The position numbers and the translations under genes are program-made. Positions 14,242 to 21,449 of a DNA stretch of 22,793 bases are shown in pieces. The stretch spans positions 1-22,793 of IMG/VR virus record IMGVR_UViG_3300027315_000007; one strand, written 5' to 3'. The stretch is from a virus. The notes beneath the pieces are model-generated. The model made no database searches. It was not told the origin of the DNA and saw only the letters and a list, made by a program, of their open reading frames with translations. Position 1 is the first letter of the stretch; the number at the start of each line of letters is the position of its first letter.

Positions 14242-14381
14242 AGGTCGATGTTTTCTTGTACGATGTCCATTGCCATTTGAAGGGCGGTTCGTGTGAGACG
14301 ATGGCTTGTGGGTTGCTCCTGTCGGAGATCGTGCAAGGTGAGCCAGGCTTGCTTGAGTTCTGTTTGCTTGTTGTCGTTCAT
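14238..14381 (-). CDS. small hypothetical protein (47 aa)
   Basis: A 47-residue helical frame (MNDNKQTELKQAWLTLHDLR ... ALQMAMDIVQENIDL). It is the first gene after the UUCG terminator at 14386-14415; the ATG lies five bases beyond the T-rich stretch. Its expression therefore requires read-through of that terminator, or a promoter I cannot see. Its stop overlaps the next start (ATGA). Unknown function. Confidence 0.5.
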   Translation of the reverse strand: MNDNKQTELKQAWLTLHDLRQEQPTSHRLTRTALQMAMDIVQENIDL

Positions 14382-14385
14382 GGTA

Positions 14386-14415
14386 ATAAAATAAAGCCCC
14401 GACCGAAGCCGGGGC
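14386..14415 (-). terminator. Rho-independent terminator with UUCG loop
   Basis: The minus strand reads GCCCCGGCTTCGGTCGGGGC, an eight-pair stem (one G.U) closed by the very stable C(UUCG)G tetraloop, followed by TTTATTTTATT. It begins seven bases after the stop of the 70-aa gene. It would end most transcripts from the promoter at 14664-14693. Confidence 0.85.
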
Positions 14416-14422
14416 GTTGGGT

Positions 14423-14635
14423 TTATTTTGATTCTTTTCTTATGACCTCGAAGCGTTCAACTCGCGCCCTTATAAGATTCATTTCATTTATAAAGTCAAT
14501 GTGTTTTTTTTCGCTTTGAACTTTTTCCATCTCTGTCAGTCTAAGAAATTCACTCCATTCTTGTTGAATATCTTCAAACTGTAGGTGCAATGCATCGAGT
14601 TTTTTATCGAGCTGCTGTGTTGTTGCGTTTGTCAT
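14423..14635 (-). CDS. coiled-coil small protein, promoter-proximal unit (70 aa)
   Basis: A small helical protein with heptad-like spacing (LDKKLDALHLQFEDIQQEW; MNLIRARVERFEVI), so a coiled coil is likely. Two in-frame ATGs exist: 14659 (78 aa) and 14635 (70 aa). The -7 element of the upstream promoter ends only four bases before 14659, which would make that form leaderless; 14635 leaves an A/C-rich leader like that of the sister unit near 6062, so I prefer 14635. It is bounded by its own promoter and a strong terminator. Function unknown. Confidence 0.6.
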   Translation of the reverse strand: MTNATTQQLDKKLDALHLQFEDIQQEWSEFLRLTEMEKVQSEKKHIDFINEMNLIRARVERFEVIRKESK

Positions 14636-14663
14636 GGTGTTGTTTTGTGCGTTGTTCATGTGG

Positions 14664-14693
14664 CTAAACTACAAAACTAATTTAGTTATCCAA
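14664..14693 (-). promoter_or_regulatory. Bacteroidota-type promoter, copy B
   Basis: TTGG, 18 bases, then TAGTTTAG, the same spacing as copy A at 6087-6116. Shared between the two are TTGGATAACTAAA, TTAGCCA and, upstream, AAATTCGTTT within an A-rich tract. An overlapping exact TAnnTTTG match (TAGTTTTG) also occurs here but has no matching upstream element and is not conserved in copy A. Confidence 0.65.
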
Positions 14694-14725
14694 GCATAAA
14701 AACGAATTTATTTTTTCTTTTACGC

Positions 14726-14754
14726 AAAAAAAGGGAGACCCCGTTGAGCCTCCC
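14726..14754 (-). terminator. Rho-independent terminator after lysis genes
   Basis: On the minus strand GGGAGGC - eight-base loop - GTCTCCC (seven pairs, one G.U) is followed by seven T. It lies about 60 bases after the holin-like gene and just before promoter B, separating the structural/lysis operon from the early region. Confidence 0.8.
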
Positions 14755-14812
14755 TCCTTCGTACAAACGTAACACGGGCGGTCAAACCCTAACAAAACAG
14801 AACCCGAATATA

Positions 14813-15241
14813 CTACTTTTTTGATGCCCCGAAATAATAATTCACCACCTGACCAACGAGCGTCCCTTCCGCAAACCCGAGGATATGGAAGAAGATTTCT
14901 TTATCCTGCACCCCTGTCTTCGCCCATACAACCATAACAATCCCGATGATCATAGCAGCCGAACCGACAAAGACTTGCATCCAATCACGTTGTCCCAGTG
15001 TCTTGGTGATTTCTATCTCTCGATTCCTTGCGTTGGCTCTGTCCGCGTTTGCGAATTCACTCATCATCATTCGAGCTTTCACCTTTTCTTCTGCGCTTGT
15101 GTCGGTGCTGTCGATTAATGCACTGATTGTGTGCAGGACGTCCGCACCGGGGACAACCTCCGCAATGAGGCTGAACACCTTCGGACTTTTCTCTTTGAAC
15201 CATTTGCCAAGCTTTGTTTCTTTTAGTGGAGTTCCTCGCAT
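14813..15241 (-). CDS. holin-like membrane protein
   Basis: A 142-residue protein. After a soluble N-terminal half (KETKLGKWFKEKSPKVFSLI ... DTSAEEKVKARMMM) come two hydrophobic segments, one near the middle (MQVFVGSAAMIIGIVMVVWA) and a second near the C-terminus (FFHILGFAEGTLVGQVV). This matches the 3TM-holin-like proteins of gene-transfer agents and phages, which release the endolysin. The frame extends to an ATG at 15286, but that adds a 64-base overlap with the phosphoesterase gene; 15241 (19-base overlap) is preferred. The last gene of the lysis group, before the terminator at 14726-14754. Confidence 0.65.
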   Translation of the reverse strand: MRGTPLKETKLGKWFKEKSPKVFSLIAEVVPGADVLHTISALIDSTDTSAEEKVKARMMMSEFANADRANARNREIEITKTLGQRDWMQVFVGSAAMIIGIVMVVWAKTGVQDKEIFFHILGFAEGTLVGQVVNYYFGASKK

Positions 15242-16071
15242 TGTATATCGTATGAAGTGCCGTGAGGCTTGATTGAAAACTTCCAACCGCCCAACCGAGG
15301 AACCGAGAAGCCCTTTTCAACTTCCCACCCGATAGAACGGTCTTTCTTCTTGTATGATCCCGTTTGAACTACGTGAACGGTCTCTTGTCCGTGATTGAAG
15401 TTGGAGGTCAGTACGTCGCGCATTACGGGGACATACCACTTTTGATGGGTGTGACCGCGTGCAATGATAACCGCCTGAGGGTAGTCCTTCATATCTATGT
15501 CCACGTTCAGAACACCCTTGGAGCGTTTGGCATTGCCTCCGTAACCGTGATGGTAATGAATAGGGAAACTCTTTCGCGTTCCCTTTCCTTTGCGGCTGCA
15601 TTTCATAACCACCCATCCCGCATAATATCCCGCGATGATATTCCCTCCGTTAGCGTTTAGGATGCCCACCGTTCGTTGGATAGGATCAACCCCATGTCGT
15701 TTGGTGATATTGGTCTCGTGGTTACCCTGTCCAATGAGCTTGATGATATCCTTATATGGTTCGAGTTTATCGGTGCAGTCCTTGATGACCTCATCGATAT
15801 AAGCCATGGCTTTGAGTTCTGGTCGCAGCGAGTCGTAAGAGCCGCGCGGATCGAACTTCATATTCATCAAATCGTACAAATCTCCCAGAATCAAAACAAC
15901 CGCATTCTCTTCTTTGGCTCTGTCGAGGTGTTTAAAAAAGAGTTTGCGGTCGCACTTTACAGAATCGAAGTGAATGTCTGAGAGCAGGTAAACACTTCGC
16001 ACGTCTTCGGAGTTCTCAAACTCGAACGGGAGAACGTGAATGTCCCGGTCTTTGGTTATTAAATCATGCAT
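15223..16071 (-). CDS. calcineurin-like metallophosphoesterase
   Basis: A 282-residue phosphoesterase with all five metal-site motifs: SDIH (D32, H34), GDLYD (D64, D67), GNHE (N117, H118), HYHH (around H172-H175) and GHTH (H207, H209). These bind two metal ions that activate water against phosphodiester or phosphomonoester bonds. It lies between the M15 peptidase and the holin-like gene, an unusual place. Possible substrates are nucleic acids, nucleotides or cell-envelope phosphodiesters; the sequence does not decide. It overlaps the peptidase gene by eight bases. No signal peptide is seen, so it should act in the cytoplasm unless released. Confidence 0.88.
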   Translation of the reverse strand: MHDLITKDRDIHVLPFEFENSEDVRSVYLLSDIHFDSVKCDRKLFFKHLDRAKEENAVVLILGDLYDLMNMKFDPRGSYDSLRPELKAMAYIDEVIKDCTDKLEPYKDIIKLIGQGNHETNITKRHGVDPIQRTVGILNANGGNIIAGYYAGWVVMKCSRKGKGTRKSFPIHYHHGYGGNAKRSKGVLNVDIDMKDYPQAVIIARGHTHQKWYVPVMRDVLTSNFNHGQETVHVVQTGSYKKKDRSIGWEVEKGFSVPRLGGWKFSIKPHGTSYDIQCEELH

Positions 16072-16435
16072 ATGTCCAGATTCGGTTTTCGGGTTTCATC
16101 TCGTCTATATCGCAGTGTATGAAATTCTTGCCTATGCCCAACCGGGTGATGCCGACTTCCATCAACGAGTCAATGATGATAAAACGGTCTTGCGAATTGA
16201 GGACTTCGATATCTGCTGCGAGTCCTAAAAGGTGCGAGGAGTTACGTGAAGCGGGTAAACCCTTGGCAATGAGGGAGCGGTTGTAATCAACCGTGCGAAA
16301 GCCCGAAGAAATTACAAACGGAATTGAAGCGCAATCTCGAGCCTCATCGAGCAACCGAAGAAAGCCCCTGTCCATCATACGTCCCGAGCCTGGAGCGTCG
16401 GGAGAATCGAATTCTCTCAGTTTGAAGTGTCTCAT
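16064..16435 (-). CDS. M15-type peptidoglycan peptidase (endolysin)
   Basis: A 123-residue peptidase of the M15_3 (D-Ala-D-Ala carboxypeptidase-like) family. The zinc ligands are visible: SSHLLGLAADIEV gives H68 and D75, and FIHCDID gives H107, with D109 beside it. SSGFRT (43-48) is the usual conserved strand before the site. These enzymes cut peptidoglycan cross-links, so it is the likely endolysin, released by the adjacent holin-like proteins. The short, single-domain form without a cell-wall-binding domain is normal for Gram-negative hosts. Its start overlaps the small membrane gene by four bases. Confidence 0.88.
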   Translation of the reverse strand: MRHFKLREFDSPDAPGSGRMMDRGFLRLLDEARDCASIPFVISSGFRTVDYNRSLIAKGLPASRNSSHLLGLAADIEVLNSQDRFIIIDSLMEVGITRLGIGKNFIHCDIDEMKPENRIWTYA

Positions 16436-16632
16436 CGTTCCGCGAGCATGAGTTCGATCTTGTGAACTGCCTTCACGACTTCCTTCATCATGTCTTTGAG
16501 TTCGTCTTTATCGCTCTCCACGCGGATGATTCGCCCCTTGAGCTTCTCAATTTCACGGTTTAGGTTTACCCAAACTCCCACGATCGCGATTGCGCTTGGG
16601 AGTATCATTAGAATTATTTCGGTCGAGGTCAT
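16432..16632 (-). CDS. small membrane/coiled-coil protein, holin or spanin-like
   Basis: A 66-residue protein with one membrane segment at the N-terminus (IILMILPSAIAIVGVWV) followed by a charged coiled coil (IEKLKGRIIRVESDKDELKD). Such one-pass proteins next to endolysins often serve as holins, holin antagonists or spanin-like factors. Topology is probably N-out/C-in, from the positive residues after the segment. Its stop overlaps the peptidase start (ATGA), so the lysis group is translationally coupled. Confidence 0.7.
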   Translation of the reverse strand: MTSTEIILMILPSAIAIVGVWVNLNREIEKLKGRIIRVESDKDELKDMMKEVVKAVHKIELMLAER

Positions 16633-16677
16633 CGAGGAACTTTTTCAATAAGGTGATGTTTTCTTTTCGGCTCTTTC

Positions 16678-17238
16678 TCATCCGAAATATTGCTTGAGGT
16701 CTACGATGTTTGGAACGCCTCCGCTGCTTATGCTCATCCCGCTCTGGAAGTAGTCCGCAGGCTGCGGGAGCATATCCGCACCCGTGTTTGAACTGTACTC
16801 AGGAAACAAAGAGGAGTTGTTGCAGAGATATTGATACATTCGGTACGTGTAGAATTGGGCGTTCTGACGCGCTCTTTCCACTTCCCTATGTAAGTCATCC
16901 GGTGAGATGGTTTGAGTGGACTCAGACACCCTTAAAACGAGCGAGCCGTTGTCCATCTTCACGTAAAGAGACGGGATAAGTTCAACCATCGTCCACCAAA
17001 GTGTTGCCTTGCGAACGTAATCATTCATCAAAGTAGCGTAATCGCCCGTCAACCCACTGCCCGAGATATCGGTCTTCAGCTTCTCGAGGAGGTCGGTACC
17101 GAGATAGAGTTGGATGTACTTGTCTTGAGAGAGGATAATCGAAGGAACGAGATAAGCGTCTTCGATGCTTCCGTTTATGTTGGTGATCCGCTTGATGTAA
17201 TCCGGATTCACAAAGAGAACTTCTGCTTGTAGTGACAT
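16678..17238 (-). CDS. head-tail connector / adaptor-like protein
   Basis: A 186-residue mostly helical protein. Its N-terminal part (LFVNPDYIKRITNINGSIED ... QDKYIQLYLGTDLLEKLKTD) and the helices after it (LMNDYVRKATLWWTMVELIP) resemble Bacteroidota phage head-completion adaptors (HK97 gp6-like role, DUF6712-like). It would sit under the portal and join head to tail. The gene directly follows the portal, start and stop overlapping by one base (TAATG), the usual position. A serine-rich C-terminus ends in VDLKQYFG. Function assigned by resemblance and context. Confidence 0.7.
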   Translation of the reverse strand: MSLQAEVLFVNPDYIKRITNINGSIEDAYLVPSIILSQDKYIQLYLGTDLLEKLKTDISGSGLTGDYATLMNDYVRKATLWWTMVELIPSLYVKMDNGSLVLRVSESTQTISPDDLHREVERARQNAQFYTYRMYQYLCNNSSLFPEYSSNTGADMLPQPADYFQSGMSISSGGVPNIVDLKQYFG

Positions 17239-18869
17239 TATCGGGGATTTATGAAACCTTCGTTTGGCATATCGATGGGACGTTGTGCGACTCGCTTATC
17301 GTTCTCGGGTAGACGCTTCGCATCGACTCCCGCTTCTCGGATGAGTTTCTTCGCTTGGTTGACCGAGATCTTCTTGTTGTTCTTGCGGAGGTACGTTCGT
17401 CTTTTCCAAAAATGGTGGCATCGTGCGCCGCCTTTAAAGAGAAAGAGGTCGTAAGTATTTGCACCATTTGCACCGAGTCCGGGATTCACGGCTCTTTGGC
17501 TTGCCGCTTCGATGTCTTCCTTTCTGTAAACCCGACCCGATGAGACCATCTTTTTGCAGAAATCGCGACTATCATCAGAGACAGAATCGGGTGCGTACGT
17601 ATAACGAACTTTGATAATCTCAGTATCTTGTTCGCTCTTTGCACCTGTTGGTCTGCTTGCTTCTGGAACGATTGCTCGAGCAAAAGCCCACATCGCATCG
17701 CGTGCTTTCTCAAGGTCGTAATCGACGGGAGATTCGTCTATCAATTCCCATTCATCCGACATCTCTTCTCCTTTGTCGGTCAGATAGTCGACGCATCCAT
17801 CGAGATTGACTTCTTGCGGCTCTTCTGATAGCTGCACAAGTTGAGCGTCTAAACCAGCGGCATTGAGAAGCGTTTTGACGGCTTCTGTGACCACTTGTCG
17901 AGCTGGTGCAATGACATTCTTCTCGAAGAGTTCCGAAGCCTCTGCAAGCTCTCCACCGCCTCCGAGCTTACCCGGTACCGCAACCCCGAACATTTGCGGA
18001 GAGGTCACACGGTGTCCGACCATAATCTTCGAAGTAACCTCTTCCGAGAGGAACTGGTATTGATTGTGAGCGTCCGACAATTGGAACGGCTCAAAGTCCG
18101 GCTTTCTATCGGGATCGTCCGAATACGTGACAATGAACTTGCCCGCGTTGCTCGCTCCGCTGAGTTGCCTCTCGATATCCATCCGGATTCGGTTCCGCTC
18201 CTCTTGCGGTGGGATGCCGTTCTTGAAGTGTATGGAGAACGAAGGACTCATCCCATTCTTCATGTTGTTGATATGGTACACCCCGATTTCTTTATCAAGT
18301 TCGATGTAATTAATCGAGCCGACATAGTCCGGTTTCGGATAGTAGAACGAACCCGGAGAGAACGGCTTCACGTAAAGTATCTGTGTGGGGTGTTCGATAT
18401 TACGCTCAGGGTTAAACGTGCATATCTCCGACGGCTCTTCTCGCTTATCGTTCCAATCCTTCGAGTAGTAATAGTACTCGACTTTATCGTCTTCATTGAC
18501 GAAGCCCGAGCGGATATTCTCAAAAGGTAGGTGAGAGACGTTTGCGATAGTCGTTCGGTCGATGCTCCAATTCACCTCGAGAGCGAAGCCGCCTTGAATC
18601 TTAAAGTCCAGACAAGCCTTCCGGAGTTCGTCGTTTAGATTCCATTGGTCAAAAGCGAGCCTTCCATCGAGGGTCGTAGCGTCAAACCCTTCACCGAAGA
18701 TCATCATCGCAATAGTTGTCGACAATGCGTTGTGAGTAGCGGAGGAATGATAGAGGTCGACGAGGTATTGCGGGAAGAGGTTGTCATCTCCGTAATTAAC
18801 GAAGCCCATCTTGTTGGCTGTCTCCCGATAGGATCGCTCTTCGTATTGGTTGAGTTGGATTAATTCCAT
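17238..18869 (-). CDS. portal protein
   Basis: A 543-residue portal. The N-terminal part (NYGDDNLFPQYLVDLYHSSA; THNALSTTIAMMIFGEGF) matches the start of Bacteroidota phage portals, and the central part with ITSP/VTSPQMFGVAV and the LAEASELFEK helix is characteristic of the crown-stem region. The dodecamer it would form is the gate for DNA packaging and tail joining. It carries an unusual C-terminal extension with KGGARCHHFWKRRTYLRK and ...VAQRPIDMPNEGFINPR, a possible metal-binding finger. Starts and stops overlap the neighbours by one base (TAATG). Confidence 0.85.
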   Translation of the reverse strand: MELIQLNQYEERSYRETANKMGFVNYGDDNLFPQYLVDLYHSSATHNALSTTIAMMIFGEGFDATTLDGRLAFDQWNLNDELRKACLDFKIQGGFALEVNWSIDRTTIANVSHLPFENIRSGFVNEDDKVEYYYYSKDWNDKREEPSEICTFNPERNIEHPTQILYVKPFSPGSFYYPKPDYVGSINYIELDKEIGVYHINNMKNGMSPSFSIHFKNGIPPQEERNRIRMDIERQLSGASNAGKFIVTYSDDPDRKPDFEPFQLSDAHNQYQFLSEEVTSKIMVGHRVTSPQMFGVAVPGKLGGGGELAEASELFEKNVIAPARQVVTEAVKTLLNAAGLDAQLVQLSEEPQEVNLDGCVDYLTDKGEEMSDEWELIDESPVDYDLEKARDAMWAFARAIVPEASRPTGAKSEQDTEIIKVRYTYAPDSVSDDSRDFCKKMVSSGRVYRKEDIEAASQRAVNPGLGANGANTYDLFLFKGGARCHHFWKRRTYLRKNNKKISVNQAKKLIREAGVDAKRLPENDKRVAQRPIDMPNEGFINPR

Positions 18870-19273
18870 TATTGGTAATATATGTAATTATCGGGGATGT
18901 TGATATCCGGGATTTCGTAGCCTGTCGCACCCGCTACGTTCAAAGTCCCTTGCTCGAGGAGTCCAACAACCGAAACATCGGACGCGTTGAGGTTCGTTGA
19001 GCTGTTCTGTCCGTATGCTTTATACGTGTAGAGACCTGTCTCCGTTAGAAGAACACGGCTTGATGATCCGAGCGGTTGATTCGTGTAGACGCTGATTTTT
19101 GTATATCGAGCGTTATCGACTTCGACATCTCCCACAAATGCATGTTGGTCGGTGCTTGCCATGTTCTCCAAAATTATGAGATAATTCGTGAACGCGTCAA
19201 AGTCTTTTTTCATCTCTGCGAGCGTCAAGTAAATGAACTGCTCGTCTGCGCTGTTTGGGTTGAGGTGTATCAT
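18869..19273 (-). CDS. small structural protein of head/tail operon (134 aa)
   Basis: A 134-residue protein lying between the tail-tube-like gene and the portal. The first 45 residues are helical (EQFIYLTLAEMKKDFDAFTN); the rest appears beta-rich (ARYTKISVYTNQPLGSSSRV; LLTETGLYTYKAYGQNSS), like a small virion-decoration domain. No named family recognised. It follows a terminator hairpin by eight bases, which may tune its expression and that of the portal relative to capsid and tube. Confidence 0.6.
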   Translation of the reverse strand: MIHLNPNSADEQFIYLTLAEMKKDFDAFTNYLIILENMASTDQHAFVGDVEVDNARYTKISVYTNQPLGSSSRVLLTETGLYTYKAYGQNSSTNLNASDVSVVGLLEQGTLNVAGATGYEIPDINIPDNYIYYQ

Positions 19274-19280
19274 GTTGAAT

Positions 19281-19307
19281 CAAAAAAGGGAAGGCTATTG
19301 CCCTCCC
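19281..19307 (-). terminator. terminator/attenuator between tail-tube-like gene and portal group
   Basis: Minus strand GGGAGGGC-AATA-GCCTTCCC, eight pairs (one G.U), followed by TTTTTT. It ends eight bases before the next ATG, and no promoter is seen between, so it most likely lowers rather than abolishes downstream transcription. Confidence 0.75.
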
Positions 19308-19340
19308 CCTTCCTTTATATTCTAACCAAAGAAAATGAAA

Positions 19341-19856
19341 TCAAGTGCCAGCTGTCAAAGTCAAGTTGGTATCGCTTGCGTCTGCGAATGGAGCAGGTGT
19401 AGACTCTTCAGCTGTCAATTGGATTTGATAGCCGTTAAAGTCACCCTTTGCCGTTCCCGTGCCAATTGTTCCGCCTGTTGCCTCAACTCCTGTTGTGACC
19501 CCCATAGCGAGATAATTGTCATTGACATCTTGAACCAAAACCGTTAGGCGAGAACTCAGCAAGTCTTTAATTTCTTGATTGTCTCCCTCCGTTAAGTTAG
19601 GCAAAGACATCTCAAGAACTTGAGAGTAGAAAACAGTACCATTTTCAACCGAGGCATTCACCGTCTGTTGAAGTGATCCGTTGTTCTTCGTAATCTCAAA
19701 ACCGAAGAGTGTAATTCCTGAAGAGTTCGCGGCAACTTCACCATCTGTTTGAACCCAGTCATCCGACGCGAATTGCTTAATCCAGACGCGCTTGATTCCC
19801 CCGATTTTATCTTTACAGGGAAACGCCCTGCCGTTGATTGTAATTGTACAAGCCAT
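19341..19856 (-). CDS. major tail tube-like protein
   Basis: A 171-residue protein starting MACTITINGRAFPCKDKIGG. It appears beta-rich throughout, and its end (GDFNGYQIQLTAEESTPAPF then ADASDTNLTLTAGT) resembles tube proteins of Bacteroidota siphophages. If so, it polymerises into the tail tube around the tape measure. It lies after the capsid gene and between two hairpins (19872-19896 and 19281-19307), consistent with an abundant virion protein. A head-decoration or other structural role is the main alternative. Confidence 0.6.
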   Translation of the reverse strand: MACTITINGRAFPCKDKIGGIKRVWIKQFASDDWVQTDGEVAANSSGITLFGFEITKNNGSLQQTVNASVENGTVFYSQVLEMSLPNLTEGDNQEIKDLLSSRLTVLVQDVNDNYLAMGVTTGVEATGGTIGTGTAKGDFNGYQIQLTAEESTPAPFADASDTNLTLTAGT

Positions 19857-19871
19857 TTTTTAGGGAATTAA

Positions 19872-19896
19872 GGGGAGGGATTTTACGCCCCTCCCC
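19872..19896 (-). terminator. stem-loop after capsid gene
   Basis: Minus strand GGGGAGGG-nine-base loop-CCCTCCCC, eight perfect pairs, followed by TTAATT rather than a clean T run. It may be a weak terminator or a 3'-stabilising hairpin for the capsid message. Confidence 0.6.
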
Positions 19897-19903
19897 GAAT
19901 GAA

Positions 19904-20827
19904 TTAGGATGAGCGACGAGCTACAGCCAAAGAACCCAAATCAACGATTTGAACCCCTGCGCTAAACTTCATAATGATTCGAGTAACATCGTCACCCGTT
20001 ACACCCATCAAGTTCAAGACAGCCGCTTCGATGTGATCCGTCAACAAGTCGGTTCCGAAGTACAGATTCTCCTTCTTCGAGAAGATGAATGTGTCGTTCG
20101 GCATTCCACCCGGTGTGATAATCTCATATCCGTTAAAGAAGTTTGCAGCTTCAGCAGCGTGGAAAGTCAACTCAGCAGTTCCAGCCAAAGCCGTAAAGTA
20201 AAGCTGCTTCATTGCGCGACTCATGAACAACTTTGTGTCGGGGTCACCCGCTAACACGTCTGGAATATCTGCGGAAAGTGTTGTCAAACGTCCGAGGATT
20301 GTTGAGCTTGTAGTTGCACCAGTTAACAAGTCCTCATGTCCTGGAGTACCTGCAACAATCAAGTTGCAAATTCCGTCAAAAGAATCATAAGTCCCGTCGG
20401 TTCCGCCATCGTCAAAAGCAAAGTTTCCCTGCCACAAGTTGCGCTCGACTCCTTCAGCAACCTTTGCGGCTACGTATTGAGCGGCAAACGCTTGGAAGTC
20501 TGCGGGAGAGTTTGACGATTGACCGCGCATCTGGTTGGCTTCCCAAGCAGTTCGAAGGTCTTTGTTGCAGACTTGCTCATTGACTTGAAGTGCTGTTGTA
20601 GTCAATACAACGTCGGTCAAAGTTAGAGAGCCGGCTGAGTTTGAGAATTCACATCCAGCCGCTTGCAAAGCAACACCGTCGAACTTGCGAAGGTTGGCTT
20701 TGTATCGGACATTTTCGAGAACCTCGACGTAACCATTTGCGATGGTATCGCCTGAGAGGATAGCAGGAGCGACGTAAGGAAGAGCCGCGTTGCCTGCGTA
20801 GTTTGAAGTAATTACAGCGTTAGCCAT
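19904..20827 (-). CDS. major capsid protein
   Basis: A 307-residue protein with the composition of a capsid subunit (Ala, Gly, Asn and Thr rich). Landmarks are YVAPAILSGDTIANGYVEVL near the start, the central ALQVNEQVCNKDLRTAWEA and the C-terminal FSAGVQIVDLGSLAVARRSS, which fit the major capsid proteins of Bacteroidota phages. It probably folds like HK97. The gene follows scaffold and protease genes (one-base TAATG overlap), the classic order protease-scaffold-capsid. A hairpin follows it. Confidence 0.85.
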   Translation of the reverse strand: MANAVITSNYAGNAALPYVAPAILSGDTIANGYVEVLENVRYKANLRKFDGVALQAAGCEFSNSAGSLTLTDVVLTTTALQVNEQVCNKDLRTAWEANQMRGQSSNSPADFQAFAAQYVAAKVAEGVERNLWQGNFAFDDGGTDGTYDSFDGICNLIVAGTPGHEDLLTGATTSSTILGRLTTLSADIPDVLAGDPDTKLFMSRAMKQLYFTALAGTAELTFHAAEAANFFNGYEIITPGGMPNDTFIFSKKENLYFGTDLLTDHIEAAVLNLMGVTGDDVTRIIMKFSAGVQIVDLGSLAVARRSS

Positions 20828-21414
20828 TATTTAGAGAATTGATTTTGGATCGCGGCAATGCGCTCCTTCATTGATAATTCGGTCAAGTTGACAGGAGTTG
20901 GAACCTCCATCTTTGGGGCGCGTGAGATGCTCGGGGTGGCTTGCTTGCTCAACTCCGTGATCTTCGCGTCTCGCTCTTCAATTTGTGAAGAGAATTCTTT
21001 CTTTGTTGCTTCGATAGCTTCGGCAATCATGCCTTCAACAGCTTCTCGAGTCAACACCTCAGATGATGCTTGAACCTCTTCGGTCTCCGCTTTCATCTCT
21101 TCCTCCTTCTCCTCTTCCGCTTCGACTTCGGCTTCTGCCTCTTTCATCTCAGCGACTGCACCTTCTGCTACTACGAGCAAAGAGCCGTCCTGGAGTTTGT
21201 AGTCTCCATCTGGGAGAGGGATTCGTTCGCCTTCGTCATTCACGACAAAAGCAGAAACACCGACAGCGAATGCGTCCGCGTCGGTTTGGATTTCCTGTCC
21301 GCTATCGAGGACAGCAGTCGCAAATGCGACCTCTTGTGTTTCCTCCTTCTCTTCGACAGCGAGTTCGACGCTGTACTTTTCGAAGATATCGGAGATGCGT
21401 TCTTTCAGAGTCAT
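20827..21414 (-). CDS. scaffold-like acidic head assembly protein
   Basis: A 195-residue protein. The first 90 residues look like a small beta domain (TDADAFAVGVSAFVVNDEGE; GDYKLQDGSLLVVAEG); a Glu-rich stretch follows (near 92-118), then a helical part (LTREAVEGMIAEAIEATKKE) and a C-terminal helix (MKERIAAIQNQFSK). Acidic helical scaffolds next to the capsid gene guide capsid assembly and are removed by the protease, encoded just upstream. The placement is the main evidence; the family is not named. Confidence 0.7.
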   Translation of the reverse strand: MTLKERISDIFEKYSVELAVEEKEETQEVAFATAVLDSGQEIQTDADAFAVGVSAFVVNDEGERIPLPDGDYKLQDGSLLVVAEGAVAEMKEAEAEVEAEEEKEEEMKAETEEVQASSEVLTREAVEGMIAEAIEATKKEFSSQIEERDAKITELSKQATPSISRAPKMEVPTPVNLTELSMKERIAAIQNQFSK

Positions 21415-21449
21415 CTTCTGGGGTTTTTATATATAACGATTTGAAGGGG

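Noticed and set aside
14813-15286. Longer holin-like form starting at 15286
   Set aside because: It needs a 64-base overlap with the phosphoesterase gene; the 15241 start gives a 19-base overlap and a more family-like N-terminus. Not fully excluded.
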